Source of the DNA: Luidia sarsii
Lineage: Eukaryota > Echinodermata > Asteroidea > Paxillosida > Luidiidae
Direction: 5' to 3'
Assembly (NCBI GenBank): GCA_949987565.1
Contig: OX465115.1
Span: forward strand, 15,251,242-15,315,241
DNA: 64,000 bases
The notes below the pieces were generated by a model that was not told the DNA's origin, did not search any database, and saw nothing but the letters and a program-made list of their open reading frames with translations. Shown here piece by piece: positions 45,200-56,600 of this stretch (the stretch's first letter is position 1; each line of letters starts with the position of its first letter). The translations under genes and the position numbers were made by a program.

Positions 45200-47340
45200 A
45201 CGTCACAAGTCCTGTGTACATGTACACTATCCAGTCTGATGCTGAAGTCCCTCATGTATTTTGGGAATCTTCTCAGCATTCAGCTTAACATGGAACATAC
45301 ATTGTAGGACAAACTTTGGACTTGTATTAAGTGGATAAACTTTGAACTTGGTAAGTGGGGACACCAAAATGTCACAAATTTGACCCATGACTTATAAATG
45401 GAATTACCCACATAATGAACATGTACTGTATGTGAAATGCAGTTACAATGTACATGTACACGTACACTATACATTACCAGGGCCCAATTTGAAAACCTGC
45501 TAGCCAAAGCCATGAAACTTCTTCCTTGATTATAACAAGTTGCAATACACAATTCACATTCATTCGCACTCACAGGCCAATGGAAATTGAGGGGATTTGT
45601 TATCAATCTGAATCTCGGCCAAAATCAGGCCTCCGTCTGATTTGAAAAGATCCAGTACTCTGATAGACATGATTACAATGTAAGTACCTGAGTAAACAAT
45701 AGCTGAACATTCAGGTCAACCAGTGTGTACACATGTATCGCGTACAATTTTCCATGTGTACATGGGTACATGCACCCATGGTGTACAGTATTTACGGGTT
45801 CGTGTACATATATACAGCCTTTTACAGGTACTACCGGTAAGCTTATCATGTACATAATGTACATGTATACATGTTCACGTGTCTAGATGCACAATGTACA
45901 CTGTACATGTACAGTGCATCATGGAGGAAGTGTACATGTACATGAGTCAATGAGTACATGTACATGTGTACACTCACTACACTGTACATGTACATGTACA
46001 TGTACTGTACATGTACTGTACAGTACATCAACTACCGGTACACATGTACATGTACATGTACAGAACATGTCCATAAACATGTGCATAATTACATGTACAT
46101 TTGTACATGGACATGTTCAGAATTCTACAGATGTGCATGTGTACATGTACAGTACCACTACCTTCACATGTAAAGGTACATGATGACAACAGTTCTTGAA
46201 CTCCTTTGACATACATGTACATGTACAGTACATACAGTTCATGTACATTACTCCCTTGAGAACCATTGCATGTGGATCATGCAAGGATGTGTGCTATTCA
46301 GAGAGTGAAGGGTCAATTACACAAGAACAATGAGTATCCAGCCTTCAGAGCTAGGATGCAGGGTGTGAATTACATGCTAATGTACACAGGCATACATGTA
46401 CATGTACATTGTACATTCACTACAAGTACGGTATGCATGTACATGTACATGTACAGCGTGTAGGCCTGTGTGCATGTGCATGTGCATGTACTGTACATGT
46501 ACTGTACATTACTGTTCTTCCAATGCACATTGAACATGAATTAGAGCAAAAGTGATAAACAAAAATGTTGCAAGTTCTCCTTACTGACTAAAATTACCAA
46601 AATGCAAATCTCAAAATTTAGTTTAGGCCAACACAGGACCAATAAGCCAGCCTTAAATCTACTCGACTTGGATTTAAAGAAAAGAAAGATGACACGAATG
46701 TAAAATGATTACTATACATGTACATGTGCACATATCTTGTGACATCGTTTACAACTGGGAGTGTACATGTAATTAGATGATGCTTGAGTTGTGATATCCT
46801 TGGTCACAAAACACTAGCACACTGTACATGTACATGTAGACCCCTACATAAAGGTAAAGGTAAATTTCCTGCATTCTTTTTTATTTAAATTTGTTGTAAA
46901 TTGCAATGACCACAATACATACATACAATATCAGTTTTTAATTAATGCACATGTATTTACATGTACATGTAACTGCACATGAACATACATGTACATTGTA
47001 CTGTACAAGTTCAAGTACTGTACATTGTGTACATGTACATGTACAATACATCAAGTACAATGCTATCATGTACATGTACAAGTACTATCTTATCATACAT
47101 CCAAGTACATGAACAGTTCTGCTTACTGACGAAAATAACCAAAATGCAAGATTAGGAGGGCCTGACATACAACTCATGTGAATTATTTCGAAATCTATGC
47201 ATGTACATGTACATGTACATTGAAATGAATATATAATATATACAGGTAAAATTTCTGCAAATCAGAGCAAAACATGTGTACACACATGCACATTACACTT
47301 GTACATGCACATATGGACAGAATACATCACTACTACTAGT
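45200..47340. repeat. TACATG simple-sequence domain with two foldback tail blocks
   Basis: ACATGTACATGT runs throughout. At 46,565-46,625 and 47,118-47,165 occur TACTGACTAAAATTACCAAA-type tail blocks without hammerhead-like arms. Confidence 0.85.
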
Positions 47341-48356
47341 ACTAGTACTAGCCACTAGTGTTCGTAAACATTAGGATGAAATTACACACTGTATGGGAGT
47401 CTGTACCTGTGGCAGAAAGGAATGGAGCGTTACATGACTGTCTGTCCCCCAATTCCCGACCCATGGGGGGCTATCTGAGTCACCCGACTACGTAATTTGA
47501 AAAGCTGTCAGTAAGCCGTCTGCCCAAGGCTTTCTGGCCCGGCCAGAAACTGACACGAACTGGCAATAAGACGTGCCCAGCAACGAAAACGAGGTTCCGT
47601 TGAAGCAATTAAATTGAGAGTAGACCCCGCCCTGTTTGTGGCTATTTTTAAAATGGACATAAACAGCGCCAGACATTGCGTTGACAAAAAAAAAGAAAAA
47701 AAAGATTGAAGCTTCCGTAATTTTTAGTGATGGGTTGGCAGAGACAATTACGTACACAGCAACAAAGAACAAACATTCAGAAAAGATTTCCATGAGGCAT
47801 GGTTTAAGTCAGTCTGGAACAGCAACTTGCAGAAAATTGTTGCAAAATGCTTACTGACTTCAAAGACCAAAAGGTAGACAGCCTCCAAAATGAAATTAAA
47901 ATTGACGGGCAAGATTTGAGTTTAATACCCTCATTAAAACTCTGAGAAAAAACCTAAACCCAAATTCAACCACCGATTGTAATCAATGTAGACAACATCC
48001 ATGGTCTGGCATAACCTCTTGCCGAAAAAATTGGACTTACAAGTTACAGTTTCCCAAAAAAGTCCTGATTTTGCGGCATGTATGTTTGGCGCGTACGATA
48101 TGTAGGAATAGTGAAGTGCATGTTTTGTACACAGTGTCTGCGGTCAGTCACTGCTGACCGTCGTCTGGTTGACAAATACGCGTCACAAAATCATGATTTT
48201 TGGGAATACTCTATAAGTCCATGTCAATTTTTTTGGCAAGTGGTTGTGCCAGACAGTGTCATTTCTATATAAAATGATTAATACTAGTTAGTCTATTGTG
48301 GATTTAGGGGGTTTTCCACCCTTTTACGGTGAGGGTATTCAACCAAGATCTTTCCA

Positions 48357-48475
48357 ATCAAAGGGCCAGATGTTTCAATCGATTTTGGATGCAGGACCTT
48401 TCTCAAAGGCAGAGTTCGGCCACTGAGAAAAGCTCAGCTAGAAATAGATCCAAATGTCAGACCCTCTAAGTTGAT
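48357..48475. mobile_element. Diverged hammerhead-like foldback pair
   Basis: GGGCCAGATGTTTCAATC ... GCAGGACCTTTCTCAAAGGC and inverted CACTGAGAAAAGCTCAGCTA ... CCAAATGTCAGACCCTC. Confidence 0.6.
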
Positions 48476-49565
48476 TTTCGATTTGTTTTACTTTCAGGAA
48501 TAAAGTCAAGCATTTAGTGATTTACATGAACACTAGTCTGAGGCCAAATAAAACTATTTAAAAAATGGAAACAGTGAAAGTGAAACATGAGGGGGGCGGG
48601 GGGGGGGGACATTAAAAAAAAGTGACTGGTTAGTGGTTGTCCACACTTTGTTTGCACTTCATTCTGAGTTCAGTGAGTAAATACTGCCAAGTATTTACAT
48701 AGAAACCACTTGGAATTCTTCAGCCGAGTCCCATAGAATTTGTACACAGTTTTTATACACACTATTTTATGTCAAGTTGTCCGTATATGAAACTAGTCTC
48801 ACAACTCGGGCAAGTTCTGCCATCAATTCAATCTAACTCTAAGGTAGTTTTAGTTTTGCAAGTTCTAGTTTTAGTTTTGATCACTGTAGATTGGTTATTG
48901 TTGTTCCCAACCGCCTATTTTTATAATATAAAACTAAAACAAAAAGTTTTGGGGGGTTGAAATTCAGACGTTTCACCGCTAAACGACCGAGAGCGAAACT
49001 GAAAAATCAGAACTGGCGAGTTTAAAGGTGACTGTCGAAGTTGTTGCAGTAAAAAGAACATGTCCGTTAATTCGGTTAGAGCTTATTGTCGAATAATATT
49101 GATTCATTCCTTGGACGAAGATCTTCCGAATCTTCGACCCAAAAAACTCACTTTTATGTGGGGGGATGTCTTGGACTCTCCCGATCAGACACCTTCGGTG
49201 CCGTTAGCAGTAGCCTGCCATGTTTGATGAGGCGATGGGCTTCAAACGAACGGCCTGGCACGATCACGATCGCCGGTAATAATGGGTGTCGACAATACAC
49301 GACCGCCTGCGGTCACGCTGTGCTGGTTGCTATCCAAAAACACTCCTTCAAAAAAAGGTCCCAAGAACGACTGGCGATCCCCCGAAAAATAAGCCCTCCT
49401 TCGTCCGTTCTGGAGCGATTGAGGCAGTAGAATGACGAATAGCGATCCCAACAGAGGTTCCAGATGTGGCGTGAGGGGGGCAGCGTGGATTTGTCTGGCT
49501 AGATGGGCGACTGAGACACAAAATTAAGTTGTCCGACTCCGCAGCGTTCACCTCGTCCCATCAAT

Positions 49566-49600
49566 GGGAGGTTAAAGATGGCGAGAATACCGGAAGTGTG
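49566..49600. promoter_or_regulatory. Candidate TATA-less promoter (YY1-like plus ETS-like sites)
   Basis: AAGATGGCG (YY1-like) and ACCGGAAGT (ETS-like) lie within 25 bp in a CpG-containing, repeat-poor stretch (49,000-49,900). On the minus strand a GACGAG|GTGAAC donor-like site follows at about 49,547. A non-coding first exon of the ACK gene starting here would need a 17-kb first intron. Both direction and target are inference. Confidence 0.25.
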
Positions 49601-49965
49601 TGTGAAGTCGAGGAAGGCGTGCGGAAGAAAACGCTCGACGGTCGGTGGGCCAGTCTAGCCTTCACTTAAGCTAGTCTTCCTCTTCAGCCGTCAATCGATA
49701 GACATTTTCACCGGAGATCTGTTATTTTCTTTTAAAACTCTGAAATTGCTGCTCTTAAAACTATCAAAGGTTCGGCGATCTCATTAAGAAACGAAACTGC
49801 TATTCAGAATCTCCATGTCTTCGAAAATTAAGCTCTGCTTATGTTTTTTTCCTTCAAAGCTGCAGGAGATGCTCGAACAGTGGAGACAAAGGGCGCCCTC
49901 TATACCAAAGTGCACACGGCGCCTCGATTATAACGGGGAGTATTGCTAACTTTTTTTTTACTCTC

Positions 49966-50092
49966 TCCCCTCTCTATCTCTCTCTCCCTCCCCCTCTCTC
50001 TCTCTCCCTCCCCTCTCTCTCTCTCTCCCTCTCTATCCCTCCCTCTCCCTCCCTCTCCCTCCTCCCTCTCCCCTCTCTCTCTCTCTCTTTTA
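49966..50092. repeat. CT-rich microsatellite
   Basis: CTCTCTCCCTC units of about 125 bp. Confidence 0.95.
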
Positions 50093-50115
50093 ATGATTAT
50101 ATATAATTATAAATT

Positions 50116-51927
50116 TAAAATTTAGTGGGCCTGACGTTTCGATCCTAGCAGGACCTTTCTCAAAGGCAGAGTGACAAGGACAAAACAGATACATGTACAC
50201 GAAGGAAGGGGGGAGAGTGAATAGGACACGGATGAGAAACAAAGGACAAAGAGTGAAGCTGGTAGGGAGAGATCAAAGGGAAGGGCAGGGAGTAGGGTAG
50301 GGATTAATGAGAGGAGGGGGAAAGATCAAAGAGAAGGGCAAGGAGTGGGGTAGGGATTAGTGACAATAGGGGGAAAGATCAAAGAGAGAAGTGTGAAGGA
50401 CTGAACACAAAAGAAGGATTATCAGAAAGCTGCATGGTGTTAGTCATTACCCTCCTGGATGTTGAGACCATGTGGTTGAATAGTCCGAAGACGCTTCATC
50501 CACATTTTCTCACGGCTAAGACGGACAGCATTATTACGGTGACCAAGTGATTCTATGCCCAGTACACTCATGTCTGATATCGAATGATCAGGGAGATTGA
50601 AGTGATACCCAACAGGGGTGTCCATTTTACCAGTTTTGATAGTAGACCTATGGCCATAGATTCGTTTTTTGAGGGTGTTTTTGGTCTCGCCAACATACTG
50701 AATATTACAAACTCTACAAGAGATGAGGTATATGATGTTTGAGGTAGTGCACGTGATAGAGCCATAGGTCGTGTGGGTAGTTCCAGAAGAATGTCCATTG
50801 AAAGAGTCTATTTCCTTGACATGTGTCTTGCAAACAATGCATTTCGAGGTACACTTAAATGTACCAAATTTGGTTGGAGGTGAAGAGTCCAAAGGGGGAA
50901 CCTCTGCTCGGACAATTAAGTCACGCAGGTTACGGGGGCGCCTGAAAGCCAAAACAGGCGAATTAGGAATGGCTTCAGCCAGACGATCCGAGGTGTGGAG
51001 AATATGGTGGTTTTCCTTAGTTATCTTCCTGAGAGGAGGAAGAGAGGGGTGGTAGGAAGTAACTAAGGGAACCTTGGGCTTGTCCTTGGGACCTGGTGGC
51101 TTTTGTTTTAGTGCCGAACTTCTGGGAATGGAATAGACTTTAGCAATGGAGTTCTTCACTTGGCGAGAACTATAGCCTCTAGCAACCAAGTTACTGGCCA
51201 ATACACGTGTATGGCGGCGAAAGTCAGACTCATTGGAACATATACGCCTCAATCTGAGGGCCTGGCTGTAAGCTATACCAGTCTTACAGTGTTTAGGGTG
51301 ACAACTGGAGGAATGGAGATATTGATGAGTGTCGGTGGGCTTAGAATACAAGTCAGTAGTGAGTGTATTGAGGTCTTTCCGGACGGTGACGTCCAGAAAG
51401 TGAGTCTGTTGAAGAGAATCACTTGGGCATAGAATCACTTGGTCACCGTAATAATGCTGTCCGTCTTAGCCGTGAGAAAATGTGGATGAAGCGTCTTCGG
51501 ACTATTCAACCACATGGTCTCAACATCCAGGAGGGTAATGACTAACACCATGCAGCTTTCTGATAATCCTTCTTTTGTGTTCAGTCCTTCACACTTCTCT
51601 CTTTGAACTTTCCCCCTATTGTCACTAATCCCTACCCCACTCCTTGCCCTTCTCTTTGATCTTTCCCCCTCCTCTCATTAATCCCTACCCTACTCCCTGC
51701 CCTTCCCTTTGATCTCTCCCTACCAGCTTCACTCTTTGTCCTTTGTTTCTCATCCGTGTCCTATTCACTCTCCCCCCTTCCTTCGTGTACATGTATCTGT
51801 TTTGTCCTTGTCACTCTGCCTTTGAGAAAGGTCCTGCTAGGATCGAAACGTCAGGCCCACTAAATTTTAGATTTACATTTTGGTAATTTTAGTCAGTAAG
51901 CAGTTTGCAACATTTTTGTATATCACC
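50116..51927 (-). mobile_element. 5'-truncated Penelope-like element with inverted 3' ends
   Basis: Flanked by a 13-bp direct repeat ATAATTATAAATT (50103-50115; 51928-51940). The minus-oriented copy spans about 51,430 to 50,116. From about 51,425 the last 36 codons plus the 3' region are repeated in plus orientation to 51,927, giving near-identical inverted arms of about 470-500 bp. Both outer ends carry GGTCCTGCTAGGATCGAAAC, the hammerhead-like motif. Inverted termini, GIY-YIG ORF and hammerhead motifs are hallmarks of Penelope-like elements. Confidence 0.9.
50440..51438 (-). pseudogene. Penelope-like polyprotein C-terminus with GIY-YIG endonuclease
   Basis: An open frame of 332 codons. The N-terminal part (FLDVTVRKDLNTLTTDLYSK, then PTDTHQYLHSSSCHPKHCK) is the end of the reverse-transcriptase palm/thumb region of Penelope-like elements. 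A Cys-rich CTSKCIVC segment and the GIY-YIG domain follow (IIYLISCRVCNIQYVGETKN, then R..GHRS). The RT catalytic YxDD segment is missing, so this copy cannot encode a full polyprotein. The frame has no stops, which suggests a recent insertion. Confidence 0.88.
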
Positions 51928-52194
51928 ATAATTATAAATTATATATAAATTTGTGACGTGTTCAATTGGCCCCACCTTCAATAATACACAAGTGGTCTTT
52001 TCTCGATCTCTATTATTATAGGACGCCAATATTATGCACGCTTGTGTTGACAGATCCCGGCGGAGGGGTTGGCATGGGAACGCAGTTCCGTACTGTTTAA
52101 AGAGAAAGGAGACAATGGGCAATTGCAATTGTACCCCGAACATAAAGGTATTCGGTTGCCTTGAATTCCATTCCGCCTCCATCTGTCCACCTCC

Positions 52195-52316
52195 GTCTCT
52201 CTCCCCCCTCTCTCTCCCCCTCTCTCCCCTCTCTCTCCCCCTCTCTCCCCTCTCTCTCCCCTCTCTCTCTCCCTCTCTCTTTCTGTCTCTGTCTCTCTCT
52301 GTCTCGCTCTCCCTCC

Positions 52317-52350
<34 letters not shown>

Positions 52351-52476
52351 ATCTGCGTCTATCTCCCTCTCTGTCTCCATCTCTCTCTTCCTCTCTGTCT
52401 CCATCTCTGTCTCTCTATTTCTCTCTGTGTCTCTGTCTCTCTCCCTCCCTCTCCCTCTCTGTCTGTTTCTATCTAA

Positions 52477-52510
<34 letters not shown>

Positions 52511-52610
52511 CTCCACCCCTTTTTTCTCTCTACATGTCTTTCCAGCTCCCTCCTCCCCCTCGCTCTATCCCCATCCCCCCACTCCTCCACTCGCTCCCTC
52601 TCTCCCTCTC
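52195..52610. repeat. CT-rich and (CTAT)n microsatellite upstream of the PAN/FA gene
   Basis: TCTCTCCCCTC units, then CTATCTATCTAT near 52,470-52,510. The long plus-strand ORF running through it into the gene is low-complexity and not taken as coding. Confidence 0.95.
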
Positions 52611-52645
52611 GCGTTCCGAGAGAGCGACGGAGAGCAGTTGGCGAT

Positions 52646-53039
52646 ATGGCTGCGAAGAAGAAGGGTGTGGTCTGGGTGGGGCCGTTTCGGGCTCTGCTTC
52701 TCTGCGCGGTCACGGTCGCGTCTTCTACCGACTGGCTTGCCTCGGAGTCCGGGGAGCACGGGAGCGACTGCCGGGTCGCCGACCGGGGACAGGCGGGCAC
52801 TCTCTGCGGCACGGCCGGTCAGCGTGTCGTGGGCGACGCGGTGGCGGCGGTGGGGGAGTCGGTCCGGCCGACCGGGCTGCGCGAGTGCGTGCGAGCCTGC
52901 CGGGCACGACCCAACTGCTCGGCCGTCAATCACCGCGCAGTCACCGGCGACTGCTCGCTCGTGCACGCCGCGGACACCCCGGAGTCTCGGCACGGGATGG
53001 AGAACGCGGAGGGCTACCTAGGCGTCTACTTGAAATCGA
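52646..53039 (+). CDS. PAN/FA gene exon 1: signal peptide and PAN-like domain
   Basis: 131 codons plus one base; donor CGA|GTGAGT. GC-rich compared with the flanking microsatellites. Cysteines in CRVAD, GTLCG, RECVRACRARPNC and GDCSLV fit a disulphide-linked PAN fold. Confidence 0.83.
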
Positions 53040-55366
53040 GTGAGTTCATTTTGCTGTTGTTGAGTGCGCACCTCGTCCTCATTGTCCTTCTCCTTCTCCT
53101 TCTCCTTCTCCTTCTCCTTCTCCTTCGTCTTCTCCTTCTCCTTCTCCTTCTCCTCCTCCTCCTCCTTCTCCTTCTCCTTCTCCTTCTCCTTCGCCTTCGT
53201 CTTCGTCTTCTCCTTCTCCTTCTCCTTCTCCTTCTCCTTCTCCTTCTCCTTCTTCTTCTCCTTGTCCTTCTCATTCTCCTTCCTCCTTCTCCTTCTCCTC
53301 CTTCCCCTTCTCCTTCTCCTTCTCCTCCTTCCCCTTCTCCTTCTCCTTCTCCTCCTCCTCCTCCTTCTCCTTCCCCTTCTCCTTCTCCTTCTCCTTCTCC
53401 TTCGCCTTCGTCTTCTCCTTCTCCTTTTCCTTCTCCTTCGCCTTCGTCTTCTCCTTCTCCTTCTCCTTCTCCTTCTCCTTCTCCTTCTCCTTCTCCTTCT
53501 CCTTCTCCTTCTCCTTCTTCTTCTCCTTGTCCTTCTCATTCTCCTTCCTCCTTCTCCTTCTCCTTCTCCTCCTTCCCCTTCTTCTTCTCCTTCTCCTTCC
53601 CCTTCTCTTTCTCCTTCTCCTTCTCCTCTTTCTCCTCCTCCTTCCCCTCACCATCTCTCAACCTTTTCCCTATCCCCATCCTTTTCTCTCTTACACTCTC
53701 TCTCCGTCTCTCTCTAGCTCCCTCCCCTTCCTCTCACTATCCCTCAACCTCTCCCCCATCTTTCTCTCGGTACTCACTCTCTCTCTCTCGTTCCCTCTCT
53801 CCACAGGATGCTCTGTCACCACCGAGCCATCCAAACCCATGAACTTCACCTTTGTGCTGGCCGAGCAAAGTGAGCCCTTTAGGGTGCGCTTTTCGGTGCG
53901 AGTCGAAAACAGCGCCATCATCGGACTGGCCTCTCGCAGACATGCGGACGACATCTTCGCCCACATCAGTGAGTATTACGAGCGTGTTAGGGACTACACA
54001 AGTCATGTACTAGCCTTGTCCCAAGGCGGTCTCTCTGGTATGACACTGGGCGGAGATCCAACCAAGCCTGATACCTCTTTGATCCAACCAGGTCACCCCG
54101 CTGGCAATTTTGTGTTTCCGTAGGTATAAGTGAGTCAACAATTCTTCATGATTTCCTCAAGAATTATTGCCAAAACGGCAAGCGACATTTATGTCGCTTC
54201 ACCTCCAAGAGGGTCAAGTCTGGGGGAGGAAAATTAGAAATTCATGAATTATTAATGTAAATCATGAAAAAGATATTGACTCGCTTACCTACGAAAACAA
54301 AAATCGCCCACCGCTGTCATCCCACATAACACAGCTGTCTGTGTGCGTTCGTGCGTACGTGCGTGCGTGCGTGCGTACGTGCGTGCGTGCGTGCGTACGT
54401 GCGTCCGTACGTGTGTACGCAGCCGTCCAGCGCCACCCTCGAGTATACAGCAAGACCCGTAAGGCTCGCACGCAGCATGTCCGCATGCAAGCTACGGGCG
54501 GGGGAATGGCGTGCGCAAGCTATGAGCGGAGAATGGGGCTACATTTCACTCGCAACAGTATTGGGCAAAGCAACATAGGCCTACAGTATTCCTGAAGGCC
54601 GCATATCCATTTCATTGTGCCTTACGTCTCGATCCTGGCAGAATGCCAAAGACCCAAAACGAATACATGTAGGTCACTGCGGGCAAGGGACTCTAGGGTA
54701 CAGACATAGACCGTTTTCGAAATGAAGGCTTAGGCTCGGGCTCAGGCTTCGTCTCCGTCTGACAAAACCTGAAAATCCAGGTTTTTGTTTCCGTATTTGA
54801 AGGTTTGCTGGCTTGTATACAGGGTATTCACCATAATAAACTGGGGCCAAACGCTTGTTCATAGACGCCTTTGATATACATGTAACGAGTAGGATGAATA
54901 TGACCGAAGCCTAAGCCCAAGCCTAAGCCTTCATTTCGAAAACGACCATAGTTTGACATTTTGTGTTAAACCAAAAAAACCAAAAAAAGGAAAAAGGCCC
55001 AGTGTTGCATGGTTTGTTTTGGTCACAGCACTTGGTGGATGGAGCGATTCGAAAGGCACCATACGCACAGGCGATATTCGAGTTGCTGGCGAACCTGGTG
55101 TAGTGATCCACGACGAGTTCTTCGTCGCCGACCACCTGAGCGCAGACGAATACCGCTCCTTCTGGATCGGGTACTCGGGCCACCTCCTGCAGGTCGGCAA
55201 CTGCTCCCACGCCGGCACGCTGCCCGGCTTCGGGTCCTGCAACCCCGTGGCCTTCCTGAGCTGGGAGGTCCAGACGGGCCGGCTACTCGGTCCGAACGTC
55301 AGCATCGCCATTTCGACGTGGCAGCACTTGTCCGGCGACTGGGAGTTCGATCAGCCCTGTCACTGA
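52646..55366 (+). CDS. Secreted PAN/apple-like plus Methyltransf_FA domain protein (3 exons)
   Basis: Exons 52646-53039, 53807-53968 and 55029-55366 join in phase to 297 residues. The start is the first ATG followed by a signal-peptide-like stretch (MAAKKK, then VVWVGPFRALLLCAVTVASS). Residues about 35-130 resemble a PAN/apple domain (GLRECVRACRARPNCSAVNH ... GDCSLVH). Exons 2 and 3 encode a domain like Methyltransf_FA: FRVRFSVRVENSAIIGL, GGWSDSKGTIR, EYRSFWIGYSG, FLSWEVQ and a C-terminal STWQHLSGDWEF. Despite its name this domain is not a proven methyltransferase; in animals it appears in extracellular proteins, often with lectin-like modules. An extracellular recognition role is inferred. 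No membrane segment follows, so the product should be secreted. Confidence 0.85.
53082..53650. repeat. (CTTCTC)n microsatellite filling intron 1 of the PAN/FA gene
   Basis: About 560 bp of CTTCTC hexamer with CCT and TTCG interruptions, strongly strand-asymmetric (purine/pyrimidine). A 250-bp block is itself duplicated (53,250 and 53,520 share TTCTTCTCCTTGTCCTTCTC). Confidence 0.97.
53807..53968 (+). CDS. PAN/FA gene exon 2: first half of Methyltransf_FA domain
   Basis: Acceptor CTCCACAG and donor ATCA|GTGAGT. The spliced codon AGA starts RCSVTTEPSKPMNFTFVLAE and then FRVRFSVRVENSAIIGLASR, typical of the strand-rich start of the FA domain. Confidence 0.83.
54341..54414. repeat. (GTGC)n tetramer microsatellite
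   Basis: GTGCGTGCGTGCGTACGTGC runs in intron 2 of the PAN/FA gene. Confidence 0.95.
54519..54617. repeat. Dispersed 95-bp repeat, copy 1
   Basis: CGGAGAATGGGGCTACATTT ... TATTCCTGAAGGCCG matches 55,846-55,938. Confidence 0.75.
54711..54945. mobile_element. GGCTTAGGC-type MITE, copy 1
   Basis: Terminal inverted repeats CGTTTTCGAAATGAAGGCTT (both ends), then GGGCTCAGGCTTCG-type subterminal sequence. About 235 bp, no ORF. Lies in intron 2 of the PAN/FA gene. Confidence 0.85.
55029..55366 (+). CDS. PAN/FA gene exon 3: second half of Methyltransf_FA domain and stop
   Basis: Acceptor TTTTGGTCACAG, phase matching exon 2. Encodes LGGWSDSKGTIRTGD through STWQHLSGDWEFDQPCH and a TGA at 55364-55366. 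The GGW..SK, R.FWI.Y and FLSW elements are the strongest evidence for the family. Confidence 0.87.
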
Positions 55367-55389
55367 GCTTCGGGGCTGAGCAAATGAAC

Positions 55390-55503
55390 CGGGGTACCTA
55401 GGGTAAACGGATACCCGGGGTAAACGGGTACCCGGGGTAAACGGGTACCCGGTGTAAACGAGTACCTGGTGTAAACGGGTACCCGGTGTAAACGGGTTCC
55501 TGG
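55390..55503. repeat. 17-bp minisatellite after the PAN/FA gene
   Basis: About six copies of GGGTAAACGGGTACCCG just 3' of the stop codon. Confidence 0.92.
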
Positions 55504-55845
55504 TTCCATTTCGTCGGTTCTGTTACCAGAAAAAATTCTTTCCGGAGTATAAGAAGGACGCATTGATTTATTTCAATTTGATTTCTCGCTTTTAAAAGTC
55601 GACATAATTATTTTTCTTAGGTAGCGCCGAAAAAAGGCTTCGGAAACTTTTTGGGTGAACCATTCAGACAACATTGTGAAGAGATCGTCGTTCAACCCAA
55701 ATGCTTTTGTCGTTAGATAACTCAGAGGAGATCTTTTTTCATAGGAGATCTCATTTCGATATATTTCTTACTATCATTGTAAATTTCTTATGTTTTTCAA
55801 AGATTTGCGGGTACCCGCGGGTACCCGGTTCGAGAATAATATTGA

Positions 55846-55938
55846 CCGGAGAATGGGGCAGCATTTCGGATATCCCTCGCAACGGTATTGCGCAAAGCAC
55901 AATACAGTATTTCTGAAGGCCGGATTTAGATTTCAATA
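55846..55938. repeat. Dispersed 95-bp repeat, copy 2
   Basis: CGGAGAATGGGGCAGCATTT ... TATTTCTGAAGGCCG; see 54,519. Confidence 0.75.
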
Positions 55939-55989
55939 TCGTCGGCCAACGAATTGATCAAAATAATTTAGGATGTGAGAAACACTTAA

Positions 55990-56346
55990 AGCCCCTACAC
56001 AACATTGGTAAGATCGAAAAACAGGAATGTTCACAGATTTACATGAAACTTATTCAGTTTGAAGATGATTTTGGCAGAACGTGACCTCGCACTGCCTAAA
56101 ATGCTGTATTTTTTGGAGAGAAGAGTAACAGAAATCGGTTACGTCTCACCCCTAGCTCTAAAGATTTTTGGGAACAATTCGTTGAATGCTGCATTTTCGC
56201 GAAACAAATGAAGCGGTTTTCAGTATTTTCTGGAGACTAGGTTGGCGCATTGAGATGACATTTTCACAGGTGTGCTATTTCATGCATATGTTGGATCAGA
56301 CAACGTATGGATGCTATTCTTTGACCTCGACAAATGTTGTGCTTTT
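55990..56346 (+). mobile_element. AGCCCCTACACAACATTGG MITE, copy 1 (right end damaged)
   Basis: TTAA precedes AGCCCCTACACAACATTGGT. The interior matches 63,522-63,887 throughout, and the right end stops at CAAATGTTGTG. Confidence 0.8.
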
Positions 56347-56561
56347 AATTAATGACTAATCAGTTCCGAAGAGCGCATATAGGTCTACACCCTTAGGAAC
56401 AACTTTTCTTTTCAAGTTTATTCAATTAATTGATCAAATTACACTAATTGTGTAGGCTTCCCTATAGCTAATCTTCAGCTCTATAGCAACAACCACTTCG
56501 TCACAGATGCTACGAAATAGTTGTCGACTACATACTAAGCAAACACGTTGCAAGCCCCTCA

Positions 56562-56600
56562 ACCATGCACACGTGATATGGCGGCGTGATGACGTCATCA
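56562..56600. promoter_or_regulatory. CACGTG and TGACGTCA motifs close together
   Basis: An E-box (56570-56575) and a perfect CRE-like octamer (56590-56597) lie 14 bp apart. No gene start was recognised next to them, so function is unproven. Confidence 0.2.

Noticed and set aside
34100..47300. Many MYMYMY or VHVHVH open frames
   Set aside because: All derive from the TACATG hexamer, which lacks stop codons in several frames.
49086..49430. 114-codon frame near the putative promoter
   Set aside because: No recognisable domain, no neighbouring exon and no codon-bias support.
52034..52645. Upstream in-frame extension of the PAN/FA gene first exon
   Set aside because: It passes through a CT microsatellite, whereas the ATG at 52646 is followed by a normal signal peptide.
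53018..53650. Poly-Arg, poly-Leu and Lys/Glu-rich frames
   Set aside because: Translations of the (CTTCTC)n intron repeat.
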